Assembly (NCBI GenBank): GCA_018340805.1
Contig: JACMZG010000008.1
Location: 16,476,128-16,540,127 of the forward strand
Reading direction: 5' to 3'
DNA length: 64,000 nucleotides
Source: Microvelia longipes
Lineage: Eukaryota > Arthropoda > Insecta > Hemiptera > Veliidae
Shown: one piece after another, positions 12,771 to 24,700 of the stretch
How positions within the stretch are numbered: position 1 is the stretch's first letter
Layout: each line of letters starts with the position of its first letter
Translations under genes and position numbers: made by a program
The notes under the pieces: generated by a model
The model's database searches: none
The model's input: the letters and a program-made list of their open reading frames with translations, nothing else
Told to the model about the DNA's origin: nothing

Positions 12771-15700
12771 CTGCAAAAAATAGATGACAGGGGTTAAAAA
12801 TGCAATTCTGAATAAATAAGTATAGAGGTTTAAAAATATAGCGCATTATTGCATTACGTTTACGAGCGCTTCTCCTTCTTTAAGTCAAATTTGATAGACG
12901 TTAGATTAGTGAGTGAAATATTAAAGCTATAAGTGTTATCTAAGTTCGTCAGTTGCCACAGAAGATAAAAAAAATTAAAGAAGTTATGTTTAGCTGAAGT
13001 TCAGAGGTAGAAGGTAAATTAAAGACGTTAAGGGTAACTTTTGATATGTTAAGTTGAATTGGTTTTCTATTTGCACTTGGTTGTTTTTAATTCGTTTTAA
13101 GGAAAATGGATTATTTTTATTTTTGTTTCAAACATCTAATAGACCAAGAGCCCAGGGGTGATTTCTTAATAAAAAGTGTAATGGCTGGAACCAGTCTCAA
13201 TTTTTCGTAAATACCTTCCTGAACAAGGATCTGCAATTCTGCCGACTCGTATCGGATGGGTGTCCCAGGTAGAACGCACTTTAGGGGTCAAAGGTTCTGC
13301 CTGGGACACCCATCAATACGAGTCGGCAGAATTGCAGATCCTTGTTCAGGAAGGTATTTACGAAAAATTGAGACTGGTTCCAGCCATTACACTTTTTATT
13401 AACAAAACACCCCTGGGCTCTTGGTCTATAAAGAGAAGAATGGGGAAAAGAAAAAAAAATAGATGCACTTTATGTCTAAATCATTAAAAATTTATTTATT
13501 TATTCAATTAAAATCAATAATAAATATGGATTAATAGATGATATTACTGAGGGTGACATTAAAACTTTATGCGAAAACGTTTAAAAATAATAAGCATAAG
13601 TCTTTTTAGTTAACTTTACCCGCGATATAACGACAGATTGGTGGTTTTCCTACTCTATTTTGTGGTCCTGTGAATCGTATGGCAGAAGCCACTTATGGAG
13701 TTGAAAAACCCCCTAGGGTTCCCGGACTATTAGACCTCTAAAGTAGAACCTTGGTAAGAGGTGGTTAATTAATTAAATGATCAAGCTTTGATCCTTTAAT
13801 TTATCAAATTTATAATTTTATATTTATTTAATTTAACCAAAACCATTTAATGTCATTAAAAGTCAATGAAAGACTAAAGGTGAGAAAGTGTCTTTCAAAT
13901 CTTTCACTTTAATTTCAGTTAAACTCAGCTTACAAAAGTATTAAATTTTTATTAGTTTAAAATTACGGAAACCTTGCCCTTGTCTTTTGCACTAATGATT
14001 AATTCGATTTTATAAAAAGAAAGGTTTAATTCGGATTGAAAACGAATTTTTATGGCATCATTAAAATTTGCCAAAAAATGGCAACAAAACCTAAGCATCA
14101 TTGGATTTTAAAAGCTAAAATAATTAGATTGCTAAAATCACCTTGGCAATATTATTTGCATTTTCCCCGATGACGTTGATGCTGCAGATGAGGTGGAGGA
14201 ATCATCGTGACTGGTATAATCTTCAAGACATGCAGGATTGATTGGGGTTGTGGATCGAGGCCTCTCAATAGGACATGTTCGGATTTCAGATACCCTTTGC
14301 TTGACAGGAACTATAGGCACTGCTATTGACCTAAACATTATACAACGCCTATCAATACACAACATTTAATGTATTGATAAATGGTAATATAAACTGACTT
14401 TGAACCATAAAGACCATCTGTTTTTGGACCATCTATCAGGATAAAAAATGTAACATTATAATCTGGGAGCCTAGGGATGCTTTTCTACCTTATAAACGGC
14501 AGGCACCAGTCGCTTCCAGGGTGCAATATCATCGCGCTTGCTGTTAACAGCACAGTCGATGATGTTAAAATTTTTATAGGAGACTATAATAGGTAATAGC
14601 TTGTATCACGAATAGATGAGGCCGGTAATAACCTAAACTGAATTGAATAACCGAGATATATAAAACCTTGCCTAAATATGTATATTATTTAATTAAAAAA
14701 ATGTATATGAGTTGCATTAGATAATTAAAGTTTCCAGACTATGCAATACGTCATAATGTAAATATTTTATCTCCAGACGGTGTATAATGTAAAGTTTATT
14801 GACTAGTTTTTAGGGAGTAAAGAATCACTTTTCACTCCAATGGGAGGAAAAGTTACTTTTCACTCCCTTGGCATATATATGGAAATGTTAAAAAGAGGAA
14901 ATGTCAAAAACTTATTAAAACAGGCTCATAAAATAAAATGGAAATTAGCTGGTCTTGTCATAGGGATTGATCCAGACAGTTGGGCCCATAAAATCCTTGA
15001 ATGGAACCCAATCGAGAAGAGGAAAATAGGTAGACCAGTGAGGATATAGACAGATGAGTTTAACAAAAAGCTTGGGGAATTGTGGCATAGTACAGCTTTA
15101 GACAGGCATGGGTGGAAAAAACGATTAAATATTATCTAGATTAGGTAAACTGAGAATTTTTATGACTAAAATAAACGCAAATAGAAAAGTATTATAATAC
15201 AGAATTAAAGAATTACAATAACCTCCAATACCTCATTAAATAAGTGTCAGCAGGCTGTTAAAAAAATGCTATTATTTTACATGGTAGAAATAATATCACT
15301 AAACGAGATGTATACCTTTCCAGAGGTAAAGTAGTAGGCACATAAGGTAATTCTTCATCAACTGAGTCAGTTTGCTGGAAAAGACATTTCTTTTCCGTAT
15401 CATCTTCTGCAACTGTCTCTTTAGGTTCAATGATTTCAGCTTCATGTTCAGACCCTGATGATTTTAATTCTTCTTGAGGAGATTGCATCATATGGTTTTC
15501 AATGACAGTAGCTTCGCTTTCAGTCGTATTACTTCTTGCTAGTAAATATTCTTCTTCTTCGTCTTTGATGTAGAACTCCTCAGTGGAATTGATTAACGGC
15601 ATTTCTTCTTCCTCTCTTGTAGGCGATTCTTTTGATTCTATCTCATCTTTCACAGTGACAACTTGGTTCACTTCGATTTTTGATTCTGTTGAACTTTCTC

Positions 15701-18700
15701 TTGATTGTAACTTTCGAGTTTCAATTAATTCTATTTTCTGTTGAATGATTATCTCGGATGTAGAAACCCTATGAACTAATTCTTGAGGACTACTTATTCT
15801 ATCTAATAACTTCTGGTTTACTAATTCTTTTGTTTCTCCACTCTCAGGTGTTGTTATTTTTGACTTCGTTTGAACTGCTTCAGGAGTAACCACTTTTTCT
15901 TTATTTTTTAAATTTTCTTTACCTTGCTTGTGAATTTGTTCTGAAGACGTTACTCTTTGGATTTTTTCTTGTACAGTATTTACAGGAGAGGGCGAGGGTA
16001 AAGACGCTGGAGGTTGAGTAACAGGGGTTTGTACATTAGAATGGGAATGACGCGAAGAGCAGGAATCCTTGGAAGGGACACGTTTCATATCTCTTAATTC
16101 CTCTAGAGTTACAATTTTATCTTCATTAATTACTTCTACAACTATTACGTTAGTAGCCATCGGACCTTCTTCACTAGGTGCTGAAAAGTACACAGAATAA
16201 CATGAGTTTAAAACAAGAATTATGCCTCGTGAGTTCTATCTCTGTATTAAAATATTTTCATATCATTAAGGTTAAGAAATATTTTAATAAACAAAGCAGA
16301 ATGTCTAACATTATTTATTTTTTGAAATTATTTACATTCTACTTTACACAAATTACATCTGCTTTTAACATTTCTATTTGTAAAATATCAACTATTGTTT
16401 TATTTCAGTAAAAAATGGCTGATTAACCCCTAGCACATTTTTTCAGTAAAAAGTTGGAACTTCTTTTGAATTTATATTGATATCTTCTATTCCAATCCTA
16501 TCCATTTTATTTGTATATTCGTAATTTATATCATGCGCAGTAAACATATTTTTATTTATGATAAATACAATTTGTGTAACATCATACGTCAAGAAAACTA
16601 AAGAACAATAAACATTTTAGATGAAAACAAATCATATAAATTTTATTCTTAAAAACTCCTGAATGAGTTTTTTTAAACTCTTTAAAAAACTTGAACTTGT
16701 TTGGTTGAATGCTTTTTCTTTCAAAGACTTTTTACTGAGATAAGTGATGATAGAGTGTAATGCCAAATTGATTAGTCATAGATGGCTGTTTTACACAGTC
16801 TTACTCTGTTATTTATTAAGTTATTCTTATTTCTTGTGAAATGATCATGTATGCATTCATTATTAGCTAACGAATGCTTAATTATATGAACACTTTGGTA
16901 GCAAAATAAGGAAAATATTGTCAGTAAGTGGTTATCTTTGAAACCCATTTTACAGGGTTTCTTGAATATAATTTATTTATTTAACTCCTAACGTTTTTTT
17001 TGCAAAATAAAAAGTTCTATTAATATTTGGGGCTCTGTCCCCTGTCCTAAATGAGGGTTCCATAAGATAAATTACCACAAAAATATTCGTGATAGATAGC
17101 TTTCAGAGATGAATCTGAAAGACTTGTGGAGGCTTTAAGTAGCTTGTAAATTTGAAGATTTTACCCGTGCATATTTTACTGTGGAAATGATTAAGATAAG
17201 GTTCCCACGTTATTTTTTTTTTTCAATATGACCCCTAGGAAAACTACTTAAGAGTCTTTTAGTGGCTAATATTTTACAAATAAAAATGTCAATGTTTCCT
17301 TGAAGCACATTTTAAACTAATCTTTAAGGAATATAATAATGCTGCGGTTGGCACAGTCAAATTAAAAATAATATGTTAATTACAGTCATTAGCACAAATC
17401 AATTTTTTTTGGCAATATTTGTCAAACAAATTCTAATTACACATAAATACACACTGATAGATTAATTAAATCAACAATGATTGTACATACTTGTATACTC
17501 ATTGTTGATTAATTTGATTGGTAAGAATACTTTCTTTTAGTTTAGGGGCACCAGTTTTAGAGAAAGCACAGGAACTAACAAAACACAAGGAGCAAGTTTG
17601 TAAGCTCTCAACAACATTTTGAAAAAAAATATATCACTCAAAACACCTCTTAGTTCCATTATGTGTCAAATATGTACATACAAATAATTATCTAATCAAA
17701 GCAAAATCTAATGCTACTTGGAAGGGAGAAAAACATTCATTAGTATAATTCAAATAAAAAGATTCATAAATATTAGAGGATGTTACGTGGATTGTATAGA
17801 GACCTTTAGAGAATTCACTTTTACTCAAAATGGTACCATTGTGAATGGTAGAAATAATATTAGACGAATCATCTATCATTGATACTTACTGTTGACTATG
17901 AAAACTTAATAACAAGAAGCAGCGGTGGAGATAACTCTTTGCTATACATTGGAATGTTGAGCAAGGAAAGCTGATTAACTGATTTCTATTTACAGTTTAT
18001 TTTGAAACTCAGCTTCCACGGTTAATCTCCATTCTTCGTAAGCATACCGGGAGCCACGTCGAACGAAAGAAAGCAGATACTTGAAAACTACTACAAAAGC
18101 TTGAATAGTTTCGTTTCTTTTGTAATAAAGATCTGATGTCATTATGACGAAGCAATCTACACTCTAAGTTCAATAAAATTATGTTTTAATGAGTATTATT
18201 TTAAAGACGTCATTGGATGTAGTATAGCGTCTCATAAAAAACCAGGAAACTTAAAGACCTCATTTTTCCGAGGAACAGTCAATTTGTTTGTTAATGTCGC
18301 ACCTCACTCATACAGAACAGTATAATTATTATTTTATCGATGAGATTATTTCTTAAAATTTAATTCGGTTAAAAAATGAAGGATTGGAATACAAATACTA
18401 CAGGAGAAGGTTATATTTTGATCAAAATCGTGTGATTTTGGCAAATTTTTAAAAATAAATGATTTATTTTTTATTGCAATGAGTAAATTTCATAGGGGAC
18501 TATGATGAAGGTTACTAATAATATCAAAACAAAAACGGTTCAGAACAACCTTACGTTGACAAATTACGTTATTTTATAATATTAGACAAATAAAAGCAAA
18601 AACAAAGAGCTTTACAGAATGAAGCAAATAAAGAAAAAATGATATAAAGCTCATGGTAAATGAAAAGATTAGTAGTTGGATAATAGGGATTGATTCGATA

Positions 18701-21700
18701 TTTAGTTTAGTTGTTATTAAAATAGTTGGTTCAAAGGGTAGTTGGTATCAATGTTCAATAGATTTTCATTGAACTATGTTAATGATGAGAAAACCTTGAG
18801 TGCATTTCCATGCATTTTATTTTGCAACAAATAAAAGAAGCATTTGTTTACTTTATTTTACACATCTAAAAGAGCAGTATATAAAGGCCCTAACCTCTCA
18901 TTATTCATGCTATTTTATTGCTTTTCTGAAGATTTTGTTGGACGCTTTGGATATTAAATGATTGAGTATTTAAGAAATGTCTCTCTTCCAGGAAGCGCTG
19001 CGCCTAAAGCTACGCTGAACTTAATTTAAAAATAGCAGTTGAAATATGAATCTATAGTTTTATATTTAATAATGAGGCTGTTATAAATGCAGTACAGCTT
19101 ACAGGGAAAATCTACCTTCTGTCGGGACATGACTTTGGTCAGTCATCGACACACGACTTGTGTCGGTTCTTCTCGTGCCTTGGTCAACCCTCCTTACTGG
19201 TTGACCATGACCATACTTGCTCGATGTCTCCAACGGTTCCGATTCTACTACTATTATTGGTTCTATAATACTATCGGGGGAGTGAAGAGGAATGATTATT
19301 GAATCGGCTTCCGGTTGCTTCTTTTCCTGAAAACAAGAAAATGTGTTAAAATATAATTTCCCGTTATAGGAATCACACAATGACTTGTATTTTGAGAACT
19401 TTATAAATAATACACTAACATTGAATAGTAGGCTAAAAAACTAATACATGCTAAAATCTGTACAAGTTCATTTTCTGAAAGGTGAATTTGAATTAACATG
19501 CTTCTTGGCTTCAAGAACGATGAATAATAGATAAGAAACAATGTTGATAATCAGAGAGTCAAGTAGTTTTGTTAAAGTAACAATATGCTGCATAAACAAG
19601 ACATTCAGATTAAGTTGAAAAGGTTGCACCAAGGGCTTGGTACATCAAAACAGTTTCTGTAAGAGCTATGAATGGAAAACCTATGTTATAACAACCATAT
19701 GAAATTATTAATAAAAATCTACGCGTCCTTTACTCTTATCTACTCACCTTATTATAATGCCTGTTCAAGACGTACAAGAACTGAAAAGTAAATAAGGTTA
19801 TGAAGTGTTGCGCTCTAGAGCGAGAAGATAGAAGTATTGGGATAAAAGATAATGGGATGCCCACAAAGGCTGATCACTGTAAGCAGATGATCAGCCTTCT
19901 AAAGGAAACATGTATCATCTTAGTCCTGTCTAATTGACCCACTATTTTGTTGTTTTGTAATGTAAAATGTTAAAAGGCCGACAAATATAACATGACCCAA
20001 TGAGGAGTGCGCTAGTATCGTTGGAAAATGGGGGAGCGTTATATTCGGGTTCAATGACAAAGAGACCTCATATCATCTACTTTTTAAACATGTTTTTTAA
20101 ACATTTCATTAAACGCTTGACGCGTGAAATGAAAAATTAATTGTGATTTAAACATTTTTGAAATCTGTTTGTTTACATTAGTTTTGAACTCCCTTCGCTA
20201 TTCTGTTTTTTGTTGTTTCTTAGTGAGGTATTGTTCATTTTATTGTTTAAGACGTAGTCATACATGGTAACATGTCATAATATTGTATTTTATACACCCG
20301 AATTTTTCATGATTCGTGAATATTCGGCTCTGACGATCTTTCACAAAGCAATGTTTTCATTTTTCCAAGGTTTATGTTATATTTGTCGTCCTCTAGATGA
20401 TTAAAAGCCACTACGAACTCAAAGCATCTAGTGCAGAGTCTGACCAGCAATGAATCCTCATTTAAAATCACTGGTGCACTGATGCACCTCACCCTTTTTG
20501 TCGTAAAATTACTTGAGACTTTAAATGTTTGTAAATATATCATATCGTGCAGTGTTAACTTCCATCACATATTTTAGAATGATGGCTTAAGGCTTTGCAA
20601 AAAAATACTAACTAAATTATGAAAATAGTTCTTCTATTAATAATTTTTTATCCAAATCTTACATTACTATTATCATTTACCTAAAAGGAAAAAGGAGGTG
20701 AACATTTTTTTTTTAATTTGGTGTCGCTTGTAAGCTAGTTGCTCTTCTAGTGAGATAGTAATTTGCTCCTTATAGCTTCAATCTTTATTAGTCAAACATT
20801 TTTAGTCAAAAAAGCATGAAATGTTTCGCATTAGCTAATATTTAAATTTTTACACCAACTATTAGATAAGCAATTGGATTTTCAAAGCATTTCTAAATTC
20901 AACAATTGGTCAATAAACCAAATGCCTATATGTCTACTGATAATACTTATGAAAGCCAAGTTAAAATAGCATACCTCTTGTTTGAGCCTAAGATTATCGT
21001 GTGCTTTAGACTGATTACTTGAAGTTTCATTAAGTTTACTAGTACTAACAGTTTTCTCTTTCTGCCCTTTTTTAAATAAATTAAAAACAGATTTATTACG
21101 AGGATCCTTTTTACTCCTTTCACCTGTAAATTTTCATTTTCTTTACTAAAAAATAAATGTATTCAATAATAGTATAAAATACAATAAAATGTTTATGTTA
21201 CAATAGCTTCTTCTCCTTAAATACAGTAAAACAAAATTCAAGTTTATGTATAAAAAGTTTGGTAATGCAATACAAAAAATCAAAAAAATCAAAAAATGTA
21301 TTTTTGGAAATTTACATATAAATTAGAATAATAACGTGCCTATTTTTAGCGATGGTTGTACTAATGCATCTAAGATTATCTGTTGTGTAAGCATGCAATA
21401 TTTTTTTTCCAAGGATGCTTGATTCATGGCATTCATCAAATGATTCTCGCGTATTGATAATAGAGCTCGTGCGAATGAATGAATGGTTGGCGGGCGTGTA
21501 AACAAACGTATAGACACTGCGGTTGGTAATTTTCGACGATAATGTTACTTTACTAAGAAATTGACCTAAAAATGGCACCATTTTTAGGTCAATGGTGTGA
21601 TGTAAAAATAAGGTTTCTGAGGTAGAGACAATGCTCCACTTCACCTGTCTCTATAGACCCCGAATCCATTCTATCAAAAAAATGGCACCATTAATACCAA

Positions 21701-24700
21701 ACTGTATAATTGAAGTTTTAAAGTTTTTCATTGGATATTATGTTCATGTTCATTGAGAGGATGTTCAGAAAGTTGAAGTTCCTGACGCTAGCTTTACTTT
21801 CCACTGTGAATGCACTCAGGAGAGTTTTCCCAAAGTGGAAATTAACTCCATCTTACGTTTTAAATTTATAACTAGATAAAGTTGTTTCTAATATTAAATT
21901 TATACGTTACTTATGAATAAACATACCAGACCCTAAAAATTAATAGAAATATGATCTCATATTTTGAAATATCATACATATGAGGATATAATAGAATGTT
22001 TTTGAGCTTTACTTACGCTAAATCATAGATAAACAATATTAACAATATTGTTTATCTATGCGCTAAATCTTAATGTACACATCAAACTTTTTATTTGTTT
22101 TATAAACACATATTTCCATAGAGACAATGACACTAAATACATTATTCAATTCATTTTGCAAAAGTGATGTTAAAGAAAATCATATAGATTTATAAAATTG
22201 ATATTTATCAATAAAACTATTATCTTGAATCCCGTCACAGAAAGCCAATTTAGATAAGTTAAATTTTCTATGAAATCATTTTCTGATTTGTCAATATTTG
22301 CTTTAAAAATAGTCTCGGGAGGCCATAAGTAAGAGTACGTATTGCGTACATTCCAGAAGCGCATTAGTTTGAAACTAAAGAAAGCATAGGTCTAATAGGT
22401 ACGTGATATCAACTACACTGAGTCATGCTACGGTTTTACTTGTGTATTCTTATTTGTATATAATTGACTTAAAGTGATGTAAAAATAAGGGGTCTGTGGT
22501 ACAGACAATGCTCCAATTCACCTGTCTCTATGGACCCCGAATCCATTCTATCAAACTATTCTAGCTATATGGATCACAGATCTATAGCAAGATTATCTCC
22601 CTTTAATTCGATTAGCCGACATGGCAAAGCAACAATGCCGATATCGACCCAAATGAGGACATTTGCACCAATAGGTAGCTGTAGTAAATTCTTATTGAAA
22701 TTCTACAGTAGCAGTTGGCATTACTGATTGGTGGGTGATAAAGGCTATGATAAGGGCTTGATTTTACAAACAATGCCGTAACGAGAGATTTGTTAATTCA
22801 TTTAAATTTGTTTTTAATGTTGACATTAAGTCAACATTTTATGCAATTTAGTTAAATTGGTTGTTCTTAAATTTATTTCAAGGGAAATAAACTGATTTAA
22901 TTTGAAATGATTAGTGGCAAGAACTTAAAAACTTCCCGATGTGGTAGTCACAGGTTACCTTTGTTGAACTGTCATTGGCAGTGCAGGTGAACAAAAACAC
23001 ACCTTAAACTAAATGTGGTTTCATATCAAATTTAGGGAAAAATGCAGTGTCGGAATCCTGCCCCAATTGCTGACCCCTAATTTTTACCTCACTTTATAAT
23101 TTAACTTTATTTTCCTGTTTTGTGTATTGTGTATTTAGTGAAATTTAAAGAAAAAATGAGTAAGGGTCAATGAGAGTTGGGGGTTTTAGAAAGGTGGAGG
23201 GGACTTATTTTAACATTTGTACATTGTCTTGAGTGTTAGTTTGCGAAAACATAATATGTAATGGCCATATTCTTATAAAACTCTTGTTTTGTAATAAAAT
23301 ATGAAGATAAAAAATATGAAATATTAACACAATTTCGATTGCCTTACAACATTGTTATCTTTGAAAATATTGATGAAATAGTTCGTGCGTTTAAAAATTG
23401 TAAAATTTGTTGTGAAGATGTTATCATAAGGCATTTGATTTCAACTAAAAATGATTCTAGTCATAAGCTAGTGCTAATACTGGTGAATTTAAAAAACAAT
23501 AATGTGAACTAATTTGATCTTTCGTTGATCAAAAGATAAAATACTTTCTTCTTTCGTACATGTGTTACAGGTTCTTTAGAACATGTTAAATTTAGGACTA
23601 TTGTCTACTTAAATTATATAATACTGCCAAATCTAATAACATGCTTATCTAAGTTCTTATTTGATGCTAAACTATAATTTTGTCTGTATGCACTATTTCT
23701 AATAATTTCTAATATGATTAGAGTGATCATTTTACCTAATGATACAAAATAAACATGTATCTAGATGACTGATGAGGCCTGATACCTAGGCGCAGAGGTC
23801 TTTGATGATGTCTGTCGTTCTCTAGGGCTGGTAGTAACCTACTAAATATTATAATGCTTGCTAAAATGGTTAAATTTCTTTAACTTGGAATTTTTATTAC
23901 ATCGGTAAATATTACAAATTCTGCTTCACAACTTAAAGAAAAGCGTGAGGAATGATTTAACTCCAATTTTTATAAATAATTCAAATAGAAATAGTATTTG
24001 TCACCATAGTTCATTTACATGTAGGAATCCGATAACAATTTTAACCGTATCCACCAATAAAAAGTGAAGGGTTCTAATGCCGTTTAGTGTTTCACCAACA
24101 GACTGTATTTAAAGAAATTATGCCTATTCAAATCATAAAGACTTACCTTGAGATTTTTTACCGCTAGAAGTATCAGAACTTCTTCTAAAAAGTGAGCCCC
24201 TAGTGAAAGAACTAGCTGGAGAAGGTGTTCTTGAATCTGATCTAGATGTTTGTGCATTAATTTGCGCTTTCTGGTCATGCTTTGTAGTAGCCTCTAACTT
24301 GGAAGATGACGACTTACCACCTGGTTCAGGAGTCCTAGCTTTCCGCCTTTCTCTCTCACGCTCTTTTGATATTAAGTACACAGCCTCTTCCGTCCAGGGT
24401 TTAAATTGAACGTTGTGCCCATTTCTATTCTGTGTAGGCTCACGTTGTTTTTGAATTTCTTCGTCATCCTCACCATGTAAAGATATAAATCTAACAAGAT
24501 CACTTTCTTCTACAGGAGGTTTTGACGGTTTAACAGGCCTATTAGTTCGTTCTGAATCAGCTAAACGACTTGAAGAAATAGTAGTTACTGGTTGAGGACG
24601 GTCAGGTCTTCCAGGATCCGGCCCTTTAAGTGGAATATATATGCCTCCGTCCGGTGGGGAAGGAGGTCCCTTAGAAGGCCCAGAAGGCACAGGTTCAGAT

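Larger units (their letters stand above)
21124..24146 (-). other. Intron 3
   Basis: A 3.0-kb intron carrying the 81-bp direct duplication (21597-21677 and 22474-22554) and the 37-bp hairpin at 22024-22060. The remainder is AT-rich, without recognised genes. Confidence 0.5.

Noticed and set aside
13260..13487. 75-codon open frame across the palindromic MITE
   Set aside because: It is read-through of the inverted repeat arms with no protein resemblance.
17688..17950. Possible extra exon in intron 5, next to a strong donor AACA-gtaagt near 17886
   Set aside because: Exons 5 and 6 already join in frame, and the candidate has no family resemblance. Left as unproven.
23767..23800. CTGATGAG sequence resembling a hammerhead ribozyme start
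   Set aside because: No GAAA follows at a suitable distance and no stem II can be drawn.
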